13,789 nucleotides of DNA from an uncultured Oscillospiraceae bacterium (GTDB lineage Bacteria; Bacillota; Clostridia; Oscillospirales; Ruminococcaceae): assembly GCA_910577365.1 (NCBI GenBank), contig CAJTMU010000026.1, positions 15,570-29,358 of the forward strand. Direction: 5' to 3'. Positions 1-6,100 of this stretch are shown one piece after another. The position numbers and the translations under genes are program-made. Below the pieces are notes generated by a model, which saw nothing but the letters and a program-made list of their open reading frames with translations, was not told the DNA's origin and did no database searches. The stretch's first letter is position 1. Each line of letters begins with the position of its first letter.

Positions 1-795
1 TCGGCGGTGCTTTTTGCCGGCTGTAATCTTGAAAACAGCGAAAGCATCATCACTTATTCAGCCGCTCCTCAGCCGCACACTGAGGAAACCGCTCCCACCG
101 CCGTTACCACCACAACCGCAAACACATCTGTCAAAACCTACGTTGATGTCGGCGATGTGATACCCGAAGCCATACAGACCCCGAGAGTTCAGGGGGACAG
201 ACTCTCCTATACAATAATTAATATTTATTCGCAGGATGATTATTATACGGTGGAGATTTCGGGCGTGAAATATAACAGCTATGAGGAGAGCGAAACGGAT
301 ATCGACACCACCTATATAAACGGCGAGCTTTACGGCGATTTTCGGCTTGACCTGCTTAAGCGCGGAGAGGTTATAGACAGCTTAAAAATAAACGTGCCGC
401 GGGACGACAGATTTCTTATTCTGGAAAGCGTGGCGGAAAATCTTTCCTACGGCTGCGAGATAATCTCCAATAAACGGGAATTTTTATCGGACGAATTTCC
501 CGACCTTATACAGCTGGATTTTCATATAATTAACGAGGCCGAAGCGCCGCAGTACGCGAGATATTTCGCGGTGTTTGACGGAAAAATAGCGGAGGTTCCC
601 GTATATGAGAACGGAGTGGAGACCGCTCCCTACGGAACTCACCCCGAAACAAGAGCCGCGGGGGAAATGATTCAGCACCTTGTGGCGGAAAAGCCGAACG
701 GCGAATATACCGTAATAAAATATCAATATATTTTTGATGTGGAAAACAAGTGCCTTAACAGAGAGCAGATAAGATTTACGGGGTTTGACAGTTAG
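1..795 (+). CDS. Lipoprotein of unknown function, 5' end missing
   Basis: The reading frame is open from the first base, so the true start lies upstream of the window. The visible protein opens with Leu-Phe-Ala-Gly-Cys (Cys at 22-24), which looks like the end of a lipoprotein signal peptide with a lipobox. A Thr/Pro/Ala-rich linker follows (about residues 15-40), typical of a tether between membrane anchor and folded domain. The remaining ~220 residues are rich in Tyr, Asp and Glu, look like a beta-rich extracytoplasmic domain, and contain no further membrane segment. I recognise no family. The stop is TAG at 793-795. The next gene starts 59 bases downstream on the same strand with no clear terminator between, so the two may be co-transcribed. 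Exported location is inferred from the lipobox; function is unknown. Confidence 0.75.
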   Translation, partial: SAVLFAGCNLENSESIITYSAAPQPHTEETAPTAVTTTTANTSVKTYVDVGDVIPEAIQTPRVQGDRLSYTIINIYSQDDYYTVEISGVKYNSYEESETDIDTTYINGELYGDFRLDLLKRGEVIDSLKINVPRDDRFLILESVAENLSYGCEIISNKREFLSDEFPDLIQLDFHIINEAEAPQYARYFAVFDGKIAEVPVYENGVETAPYGTHPETRAAGEMIQHLVAEKPNGEYTVIKYQYIFDVENKCLNREQIRFTGFDS

Positions 796-820
796 CCCGC
801 AATTGTCGGGCAAAAAGCCG

Positions 821-857
821 AAAGGAGAGGCGCTTTGCGGGCGCCGTACATAATATG
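821..857 (+). promoter_or_regulatory. Distant ribosome binding site with hairpin or mini-ORF before the HD gene
   Basis: A strong Shine-Dalgarno sequence (AAAGGAG, 821-827) lies 27 bases before the ATG at 855, too far for normal initiation. Between them GGCGC (829-833) can pair with GCGCC (841-845), which would fold the excess spacer away and leave an effective spacing near 10. Alternatively TTG at 835, at ideal distance from the SD, opens an 8-codon frame (835-858) whose TGA overlaps the ATG as ATGA, an arrangement suited to translational coupling. No in-frame start lies closer to the SD. Confidence 0.45.
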
Positions 858-1439
858 ACGGATAAGGAAGAATTTATAGCAATTTACACGGAAAAAATAA
901 AGAGAGAGGGCGCGGAGAAGCTGCTGGATTTTCTGGAGAATAAAAGCGATTTTTTCACCGCTCCCGCCAGCACACGCTATCACAACGCCTTTGAGGGAGG
1001 GCTGCTACGGCATTCCCTGAACGTATACAAATGCCTTTGCGCATATATGGAACGTGAACGGGTAAAAAACGAATACGGGCTATCCGCCTCCGACGAGAGC
1101 ATAGCGATAGCGGCACTGCTTCACGATATCTGCAAGGTCAATTTTTACCGTACAAGCTATCGCAACGCCAAAAACAAAGAGGGGCAATGGGAGAGAGTTC
1201 CCTATTATGAAATTCACGACACTCTGCCTTACGGTCACGGCGAAAAGAGCGTCTATATGATAAGCGGATTTATGCGGCTCACCCGCGAGGAAGCCATGGC
1301 TATCCGCTGGCACATGGGCTTTTCGGGTATCGAGGATAAAAACACTGTGGGCAGGGCGCTGGAGATGTACCCGTTCGCTTTCGCGCTTTCGGTGGCGGAT
1401 ATGGAGGCAAGCTATTTTCTGGAGAGCAGTGAAAATTAG
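855..1439 (+). CDS. HD-domain phosphohydrolase, YhaM catalytic-domain-like
   Basis: The 194-residue protein carries the ordered ligands of an HD metal-dependent phosphohydrolase: His53 in a Leu-Leu-Arg-His-Ser context, the His90-Asp91 doublet in LLHDICK, His128 in a Gly-His-Gly-Glu motif, and His153 in Arg-Trp-His-Met-Gly. The phrase TAPASTRYHNAFEGGLL before the first His is typical of clostridial HD proteins related to the C-terminal domain of the 3'-5' exoribonuclease YhaM; the N-terminal OB-fold of YhaM is absent. It should be cytoplasmic and cleave phosphodiester or phosphomonoester bonds; substrate (RNA, nucleotide) cannot be told. The start at 855 is chosen because the family usually begins about 40 residues before the first conserved motif and no better in-frame start exists, despite the distant SD. 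It may share a transcript with the upstream lipoprotein gene. Confidence 0.85.
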   Translation: MTDKEEFIAIYTEKIKREGAEKLLDFLENKSDFFTAPASTRYHNAFEGGLLRHSLNVYKCLCAYMERERVKNEYGLSASDESIAIAALLHDICKVNFYRTSYRNAKNKEGQWERVPYYEIHDTLPYGHGEKSVYMISGFMRLTREEAMAIRWHMGFSGIEDKNTVGRALEMYPFAFALSVADMEASYFLESSEN

Positions 1440-1442
1440 GAG

Positions 1443-1466
1443 AAAATTGTGTTTAATGCAATTTTT
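1443..1466 (+). terminator. Weak A/T-rich terminator candidate after the HD gene
   Basis: AAAATTG (1443-1449) pairs with CAATTTT (1459-1465), and the second arm runs into a short T tract. The stem is only 7 base pairs and mostly A/T, so it may be weak or irrelevant. It begins four bases after the HD stop codon. Confidence 0.3.
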
Positions 1467-1525
1467 ACGAATAATAACAGTCGGAAAAATTATTCTGAAT
1501 CGGGATTTGAAAAGGAGAAACCTAT

Positions 1526-1825
1526 ATGGCTAAGACAGCATGGATATTTTCATACAAGCTTAAGAGAAATGTGAGCGAAGAACAATTCATTGAACTGACG
1601 CAAAAGCTGCACGATGAAATCATTTCCAAGGCAAAAGGGTTTATTTCATGGGAGCATTACCTTCAAGGCGGTGTATGGACAGATTTTGTCCTTTGGGAAA
1701 CGGAGGAGGACGCAAACAACGCGACAACGATAGGCAAAGGTAAAGAGGCAACCGAAAATTTCTATGCCTGTATCCAGATGAACACTTGCAGGGCGTTGAT
1801 TTCAAAACTTGTAAAAAAATATTAA
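1526..1825 (+). CDS. Small protein, possible dimeric alpha/beta-barrel (ABM-like) fold
   Basis: The 99-residue cytoplasmic protein is preceded by AAAAGGAG at good spacing before the ATG. Its layout resembles the ferredoxin-like alpha/beta-barrel proteins such as antibiotic-biosynthesis-monooxygenase-like and YdhR-like families: an N-terminal strand (TAWIFSYKL), a helix (EEQFIELTQKLHDEII), a strand leading into GFISWEHYL, a WTDFVLWET strand, and a C-terminal helix. A Gly-Phe-x-x-Trp segment near residue 38 and the VLWET strand are what suggest the fold. I cannot name a substrate, and many members have no known activity. It stands alone: an 86-base gap separates it from the HD gene, and a strong hairpin terminator lies about 100 bases downstream. 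The fold assignment is inference from pattern only. Confidence 0.75.
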   Translation: MAKTAWIFSYKLKRNVSEEQFIELTQKLHDEIISKAKGFISWEHYLQGGVWTDFVLWETEEDANNATTIGKGKEATENFYACIQMNTCRALISKLVKKY

Positions 1826-1928
1826 ATCTCTTAAAACTCCATATTTGCATACATATAATCAAATGGAAGCACGCAGAGTTATTTTTATTACATTTAGACA
1901 CAATGCGTGAAACGCAAAAATTATAATG

Positions 1929-1970
1929 AGCGGCGCAGCGGGGAAGTACTCCGCCGCGCTTATTATTTTA
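1929..1970 (+). terminator. Rho-independent terminator
   Basis: A G/C-rich stem of about 12 pairs with small bulges joins the arm starting AGCGGCGC (from 1929) to the arm ending CCGCCGCGCT (to 1960), around a short loop, followed by TTATTATTTT. It most likely ends the transcript of the 99-residue protein gene, although it lies about 100 bases after that stop codon. Confidence 0.65.
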
Positions 1971-2250
1971 AGAAAATTTTAAGTTTTATGTAAGGACATA
2001 TTTAAGAAACACATGTTAAAATATGTTTAGGGTCGGAGGTAAGACGCAGGAAAAATACATATTCCACAAGATCGTCTTTACAAGTTCCTTTTGATATTAA
2101 ACAGATTTGCACACCATCTCTTGACGCGCCCGCAGGCTGTTTTACCTCTGTTATCCCGCTTAAATATTGGTGAAAGACAGACCGAGGATAGGGCGGGTTT
2201 TGTGCCGACACAGAATAAACGCAATTATATCCCGTATTATTGTACTTTTA
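1971..2250. other. Intergenic stretch without a convincing gene
   Basis: This stretch lies between two hairpins and before the metal operon. A minus-strand frame from GTG 2211 to 2002 (69 codons) is open, but no ribosome binding site precedes it, its composition (Pro/Arg/Ser-rich start, then mixed) matches nothing I know, and it ends in A/T-rich sequence. I see no riboswitch or tRNA. It may be decayed sequence or part of a dispersed intergenic repeat. Confidence 0.4.
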
Positions 2251-2253
2251 TAT

Positions 2254-2298
2254 AAAATTTTAACGGTCAGACCGTAATCTGACCGTTAAAATTTTTTT
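2254..2298 (+). terminator. Perfect 18-bp hairpin followed by T tract
   Basis: The arm 2254-2271 (AAAATTTTAACGGTCAGA) is perfectly complementary to 2278-2295 around the six-base loop CCGTAA, and T residues continue to 2298. It has terminator form in the plus direction, and ends only about 20 bases before the -35 box of the metal operon, so it may insulate that promoter from upstream read-through. No gene lies directly upstream that clearly needs it. Confidence 0.6.
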
Positions 2299-2318
2299 AA
2301 AAATATTTATTTACCCCC

Positions 2319-2347
2319 TTGACAAATCATAATAATAGGTGTATAAT
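2319..2347 (+). promoter_or_regulatory. Promoter of the metal-resistance operon
   Basis: TTGACA (2319-2324) and TATAAT (2342-2347) are separated by exactly 17 bases, a full-consensus housekeeping sigma promoter. The expected start point, near 2354, lies just upstream of the ArsR-type operator, so a bound repressor would block initiation or early elongation. Confidence 0.85.
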
Positions 2348-2359
2348 ACAATCAAACGA

Positions 2360-2375
2360 TTGAACATCTGTTCAA
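2360..2375. promoter_or_regulatory. ArsR/SmtB-type operator
   Basis: TTGAACA-TC-TGTTCAA is a perfect inverted repeat with a 2-base centre, matching the TGAACA-N2-TGTTCA core of the 12-2-12 operators bound by SmtB, CzrA and ZiaR family repressors. It sits between the predicted start point and the ribosome binding site of the first gene, which itself encodes such a repressor, so autorepression is the natural reading. Confidence 0.88.
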
Positions 2376-2400
2376 ATGATAATCTGAAAAAGGAGTTTCT

Positions 2401-2757
2401 ATGGCAAACGAAACAGTTCAGAATGAGTTTATGTACGCGCCGCCCGAAGTGATTAAAAACATATGCGAGGCAATGCCCGACGACGACAGCCTTATCGACC
2501 TATCGGAGCTTTTCAAGGTTTTCGGAGATTCTACGCGGATAAAGATATTGAGCGCGCTGAGCGGCGGAGAGCTTTGCGTGGGCGATATCTCCACAATAGT
2601 AGGAATGAGCTCCTCAGCGGTATCGCATCAGCTCAAGATACTCAAGAACGCGCACCTTGTAAGCTTCCGCAGAGATGGAAAAATAGTCTTCTATTCTCTC
2701 GCGGACAGTCATGTCAATACGATATTAAAGCAAGGTTTCGAGCATATCAGCGAATAA
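2401..2757 (+). CDS. ArsR/SmtB family metal-sensing repressor, alpha5 zinc type
   Basis: The 118-residue protein is close to SmtB in length and layout. The winged helix covers roughly residues 33-100, with the recognition region SSSAVSHQLKILKNAHLV (71-87). Metal ligands can be read: Asp102 and His104 at the start of the last helix, His115 and Glu118 at its end, with the D-x-H ... H-x-x-E spacing of the SmtB/CzrA alpha5 site. The alpha3 motif reads Glu-Leu-Cys-Val-Gly-Asp (Cys59), with only one of the two cysteines of CadC/ArsR, as in SmtB itself. This predicts sensing of Zn(II) (perhaps Co or Cd) rather than arsenite. The start has AAAAAGGAG at good spacing. It is the first gene of the operon and lies directly behind its own operator. 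Confidence 0.92.
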   Translation: MANETVQNEFMYAPPEVIKNICEAMPDDDSLIDLSELFKVFGDSTRIKILSALSGGELCVGDISTIVGMSSSAVSHQLKILKNAHLVSFRRDGKIVFYSLADSHVNTILKQGFEHISE

Positions 2758-2766
2758 GCGAATAAT

Positions 2767-2810
2767 CGTGTACGCATGCACGCATATACGCGGATGCGCA
2801 GATACGAGAA
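2767..2810. repeat. Alternating purine-pyrimidine tract with 8-base periodicity
   Basis: From 2767 to 2792, 26 consecutive bases alternate pyrimidine and purine without a break, a sequence type prone to left-handed Z-DNA. The same region can be read as degenerate 8-base units starting at 2771: TACGCATG, CACGCATA, TACGCGGA, TGCGCAGA, TACGAGAA. It fills the short gap between the repressor gene and the ribosome binding site of the methyltransferase gene. Confidence 0.55.
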
Positions 2811-2822
2811 GGAGGCGGCAAT

Positions 2823-3422
2823 ATGGATTTCTGGGATAACATAGCGGCGGTTTATGATATTGCGGAGGCTGTCAACGGCAAGGTTTACCGCGAAATGACG
2901 GAGCTTGTCGCAAGACTTGTTCCGAAGGGCGCAAAGGTACTGGACTGCGCGGCGGGAACGGGAGCGCTGTCGCTGGCGGCGGCAAGGAAAGCGGAAAGCG
3001 TAATGTGTACCGATATGTCGGAAAATATGCTTTTCAGAGCGCGGAAAAAGGCGAAAAGGGCGCGGGCGGACAATATTCGCTTTGAAAAAAGAAATATTCT
3101 TGACCTGTGCGACGCAGACGACACATATGACGCGGTCATTGCGGGAAACGTGCTGCACCTTCTGGATGACCCGCGTGAAGCCGTAAGGGAGCTTTGCCGC
3201 GTTGTGAAAAGCGGCGGCAGGCTGATACTCCCGACCTTTATGTGCAGCAAAAGCAATGTTTTGCTAAATACGTACCGCATTCTGGGATTTTCGCCGAAAA
3301 AGGATTTTACCCCCGAAAGCTACTTCAAAACGCTCAGGGAAAGCGGCTGCGGCAGAATAAGAATGAAAGTCATAAACGGCATGATACCCTGCTGTCTCGC
3401 GGTGATTGACACAAAGAAATAA
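2823..3422 (+). CDS. Class I SAM-dependent methyltransferase, UbiE-like
   Basis: The 199-residue protein has the Rossmann-type methyltransferase layout. Motif I VLDCAAGTG is at residues 39-47, followed by a CTDMSENML strand-turn that would hold the SAM ribose, and a later AGNVLHLLDDP segment plus a Val-Lys-Ser-Gly-Gly-Arg-Leu strand typical of UbiE/ArsM-like enzymes. The start ATG follows AGAAGGAGG. It is the second gene of the metal operon, 65 bases after the repressor gene and 42 before the HMA gene. A substrate cannot be read. It has several cysteines, including a Cys-Cys pair near the C-terminus, but I do not see the separated cysteine set of arsenite methyltransferase ArsM clearly enough to call that. 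A role in metal or metalloid modification is only suggested by position. Confidence 0.85.
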   Translation: MDFWDNIAAVYDIAEAVNGKVYREMTELVARLVPKGAKVLDCAAGTGALSLAAARKAESVMCTDMSENMLFRARKKAKRARADNIRFEKRNILDLCDADDTYDAVIAGNVLHLLDDPREAVRELCRVVKSGGRLILPTFMCSKSNVLLNTYRILGFSPKKDFTPESYFKTLRESGCGRIRMKVINGMIPCCLAVIDTKK

Positions 3423-3464
3423 CGGGATACTCCCGTATAAAATTATGCGAAAGGAAAATATATC

Positions 3465-3683
3465 ATGAAAAAGTCATTTAAGCTTATCGACCTTGACTGC
3501 GCCAACTGCGCGGCGAAAATGGAGGCGGCTATCAACAAGCTGGAGGGCGTTAAATCCGCCACGGTCAGCTTTATGTCGCAGAAGCTCACCATAGAAGCCG
3601 ACGACGACATATTCGACGAGGTAGTCAAAAAAGCAACGGAATGCATTAAAAAGGTAGAACCGGACTGCACCGTAAAAATTTGA
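3465..3683 (+). CDS. Stand-alone heavy-metal-associated (HMA) domain protein
   Basis: The 72-residue protein is a single HMA/ferredoxin-like domain. The metal loop reads Leu-Asp-Cys-Ala-Asn-Cys-Ala with Cys12 and Cys15. The aspartate just before the first cysteine is the DCxxC form seen in N-terminal domains of Zn/Cd/Pb ATPases, unlike the MxCxxC of copper chaperones such as CopZ. Two further cysteines (60 and 68) lie in the C-terminal tail. The start has AAAGGA upstream. It ends 16 bases before the ATPase gene, which itself lacks an HMA domain, so this looks like the pump's N-terminal metal-binding domain encoded as a separate chain, or a dedicated zinc metallochaperone. Confidence 0.9.
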   Translation: MKKSFKLIDLDCANCAAKMEAAINKLEGVKSATVSFMSQKLTIEADDDIFDEVVKKATECIKKVEPDCTVKI

Positions 3684-3699
3684 AAGGGGAACTGTGCCG

Positions 3700-5547
3700 A
3701 TGAGTAAGAAGCAAAAAAACAGCCTGCTGCGCATTATCATAGCGGCAGCCATTTTCGCGGCGGGTATGTTTGTTCCCGAGGGAGAGCGGTTCAACGCGGT
3801 ATGGTTCGTACGCCTCGGGATATTTCTGGCGGCTTATTTCACGGTGGGCTGGGATATCCTTTGGCGGGCGGTAAGAAATATCGCGCACGGGCAGGTGTTT
3901 GACGAAAATTTTCTGATGACAATAGCCTCGGTCGGTGCTATGGTAATAGGAGAATATTCCGAGGGCGTGGCTGTAATAATCTTCTATCAGGTCGGGGAGC
4001 TTTTCCAATCCGTTGCGGTCGGAAAATCGCGCAAAAATATCGCGGATATGATAGACATCAACCCCGAATTTGCCAACGTTGAGCGCGGGGGCGTGATATC
4101 CGAGGTCGAGCCTGATGAGGTTGAAGCGGGAGAAATTATCGTGGTCAAGCCGGGAGAAAAAATCCCGCTGGACGGAGAGGTGATTTTCGGCGCGAGCGGG
4201 CTTAATACTGCCGCGCTTACCGGAGAAAGCGCTCCGCGCGAGGTATCCGTCGGCGACGAGGTGATAAGCGGCTGCATAAACATAAACGGTCTCCTTAAAA
4301 TATGCGTAAGCCGTCCCTATTCCGACTCCACCGTCGCAAAAATACTGGAGCTTGTGGAAAATTCATCGGAGAGCAAGGCGAAAACCGAGAATTTCATTAC
4401 CCGATTTGCGAGAGTGTACACTCCCATAGTGGTTATCGGAGCGCTGCTGCTGGCGTTGATACCGCCGCTGTTTGTCGGATGCTGGGGCGATTGGGTTTAC
4501 AGGGCGCTGACGTTTTTGGTGGTTTCCTGTCCCTGCGCGCTGGTGATATCTGTTCCGCTTTCCTACTTCGGCGGTATCGGCGGAGCTTCGCGGCGCGGAA
4601 TAATGATAAAGGGCGCGAATTATCTGGAAGCTCTTTACGGCGCGAAAACCTTTGTTTTCGATAAAACGGGAACGCTTACCGAGGGCAGCTTCGAGGTTAG
4701 CGGCATAGTTCCAGCGGGTATTTCCGAAAATGAGCTGCTGGCATACTGCGCGGCTGCCGAGCGCTTTTCAAACCACCCCATAGCCCGCTCGATAGTTGAA
4801 GCAGCGGGCGAAAACATTCCCGAGGCGGAAAACTCTGAGGAGATAGCGGGGTACGGCGTTATGGCAAAAGTTGGCGGAAAAACCGTCTGTGCGGGAAATA
4901 TCCGCCTTATGGATAAGGTGGGCGCGGAGCATATTGAACCCGACTGCACTGGAACAGTTGTTCACACCGCCATAGACGGCAGATACGCAGGGTATATAGT
5001 TATTTCCGACAAAATAAAAAGCGGCGCGGCGGACACCGTTTCGGCGCTTAAGAGTTCGGGAGCGAAAACCGTTATGCTCACGGGCGACAGAAAAGCCACC
5101 GCCGAAGCCGCGGCGAAAGAGGTCGGTATAGACGAATGCATAGCGGAGCTTCTGCCCGACGGAAAGGTAAAAAAGGTAGAGGAGCTGTACGAAGCTAAAC
5201 CTGCCAAATCCGCCTTGGTTTATGTTGGGGACGGCATGAACGACGCGCCGTCGCTCGCAAGAGCGGACGTTGGGATAGCCATGGGCGGACTTGGCAGCGA
5301 CGCGGCGATAGAGGCGGCGGATATCGTACTTATGAACGATAACGTAAATAATATTTATACCGCCGTTAAAATTGCCCGAAAGACCCACCGCATAGTTATG
5401 GAAAATATCGTGTTCGCCCTGGGGGTAAAGGTTCTGGTGCTTGCGCTTACCGCGTTCGGTTTGGGCAATATGTGGGCGGCGGTTTTCGCGGATGTCGGGG
5501 TTTCGGTTATCGCGATAATCAACGCCATGAGAGCTATGAAAAACTGA
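3700..5547 (+). CDS. zntA: P1B-2 type Zn/Cd/Pb-exporting ATPase without N-terminal HMA domain
   Basis: This integral membrane pump exports divalent soft metals at the cost of ATP. Landmarks in the 615-residue product are TGES (174-177, actuator domain), CPC (277-279) in the metal-path helix, DKTGT with the phosphorylated Asp321, the His359-Pro360 dipeptide of the nucleotide domain, and the GDGMNDAP hinge (510-517). Lys577 in GVKVL and Asp598 in ADVGVSVIAIINAMR match the lysine and aspartate that mark the Zn/Cd/Pb subgroup (ZntA, CadA). The first membrane helix starts within the first 10-15 residues, so the usual N-terminal HMA domain is missing; the preceding gene supplies it. I chose ATG 3700 because AAAGGGGA lies about 9 bases upstream, whereas GTG 3694 would be too close. 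cadA is an equally fair name. It is the last gene of the operon and is followed by a terminator. Confidence 0.95.
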   Translation: MSKKQKNSLLRIIIAAAIFAAGMFVPEGERFNAVWFVRLGIFLAAYFTVGWDILWRAVRNIAHGQVFDENFLMTIASVGAMVIGEYSEGVAVIIFYQVGELFQSVAVGKSRKNIADMIDINPEFANVERGGVISEVEPDEVEAGEIIVVKPGEKIPLDGEVIFGASGLNTAALTGESAPREVSVGDEVISGCININGLLKICVSRPYSDSTVAKILELVENSSESKAKTENFITRFARVYTPIVVIGALLLALIPPLFVGCWGDWVYRALTFLVVSCPCALVISVPLSYFGGIGGASRRGIMIKGANYLEALYGAKTFVFDKTGTLTEGSFEVSGIVPAGISENELLAYCAAAERFSNHPIARSIVEAAGENIPEAENSEEIAGYGVMAKVGGKTVCAGNIRLMDKVGAEHIEPDCTGTVVHTAIDGRYAGYIVISDKIKSGAADTVSALKSSGAKTVMLTGDRKATAEAAAKEVGIDECIAELLPDGKVKKVEELYEAKPAKSALVYVGDGMNDAPSLARADVGIAMGGLGSDAAIEAADIVLMNDNVNNIYTAVKIARKTHRIVMENIVFALGVKVLVLALTAFGLGNMWAAVFADVGVSVIAIINAMRAMKN

Positions 5548-5578
5548 CGTTGAATTTTTAAATTTATTGTTTATCCGA

Positions 5579-5607
5579 TTGACAATAATTGATTGAAAGT
5601 TTATAAT
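5579..5607 (+). promoter_or_regulatory. Consensus promoter lying directly before a hairpin
   Basis: TTGACA (5579-5584) and TATAAT (5602-5607) are 17 bases apart, a perfect match to the housekeeping consensus. The expected start point (about 5613-5615) coincides with the first base of the ATPase-operon terminator hairpin. It could start a short abortive RNA, a 5'-capped-by-hairpin leader toward the sigma factor operon, or be an accident of A/T-rich sequence. Confidence 0.5.
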
Positions 5608-5612
5608 TAAAT

Positions 5613-5650
5613 AAAGCCGAGGCTTTAAACCGCTTCGGCTTTGTTTTTGT
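5613..5650 (+). terminator. Rho-independent terminator of the metal operon
   Basis: AAAGCCGAGGC (5613-5623) pairs with GCTTCGGCTTT (5632-5642), with one G-T pair, around an 8-base loop, and is followed by GTTTTTGT. It lies 65 bases after the ATPase stop codon. Confidence 0.85.
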
Positions 5651-6047
5651 AAATCGGAATTTATGAACACTTAACAGCTTGTAAAAAGTTACCGCCACGC
5701 AATATTGACGCAAATTTTTTTGCGAGGGTCTGAACGCACAATAAGCAACAAAGCGGAGCGTTGCGCATTCAGGCGGGTCGCGGAAAATTTCAAATTTAAA
5801 TAATTCAGCTCATATCAACACTTTATATAAATGCTGGAAATATGGTTTAATTTATTTGATTAAAAACAGAAATCAGTAAGATTGGCTCTAATAGCGGCTT
5901 AAAACAGAAGAAAAACCCGTAGGGGGAATGTTCGCTTTTGCGAATTATCTGTCAATCTCCGAGGGATTTTGTGCCGGTTTGAGCCTAATAGCAAATCCGA
6001 GGCAACATTATAAACAAAAATAATTTTTAAAAAATTTCCGATTTTTT
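5651..6047. other. Noncoding stretch with a large hairpin, possible dispersed repeat
   Basis: About 400 bases carry no plausible gene. A hairpin at 5730-5772 has an outer CTGAA/TTCAG stem, a short GC/GC pair and an inner GCAAC/GTTGC stem. A second small hairpin, CGCAAA with TTTGCG, lies just before it around 5709-5724, and TTCGC-TTTT-GCGAA lies near 5930-5943. The G/C-rich blocks inside A/T-rich flanks suggest an intergenic repeat element or structured RNA, but I recognise no known RNA family. Confidence 0.35.
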
Positions 6048-6076
6048 TGTAACGAATCGCATTCACCCTCGTCTAA
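6048..6076 (+). promoter_or_regulatory. ECF-type promoter of the sigma/anti-sigma operon
   Basis: TGTAAC (6048-6053) and CGTCTAA (6070-6076), 16 bases apart, resemble the AAC ... CGTC elements read by ECF sigma factors rather than the housekeeping sigma. It lies right before an ECF sigma gene, so autoregulation is likely. The predicted start point near 6082 leaves only the ribosome binding site as leader. Confidence 0.7.
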
Positions 6077-6100
6077 CCGGTGAAAAGGAGGTGATATGTC

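Noticed and set aside
2002..2211. 69-codon minus-strand frame as a gene
   Set aside because: GTG start without ribosome binding site, no recognisable family, and no nearby promoter or operon partner.
2823..3422. Arsenite methyltransferase (ArsM) call
   Set aside because: The neighbouring sensor and pump are zinc-type, and I could not identify the conserved separated cysteines of ArsM with confidence.
4768..5670. 300-codon minus-strand frame
   Set aside because: Antisense to the P1B ATPase with its conserved motifs, and without its own ribosome binding site or family resemblance.
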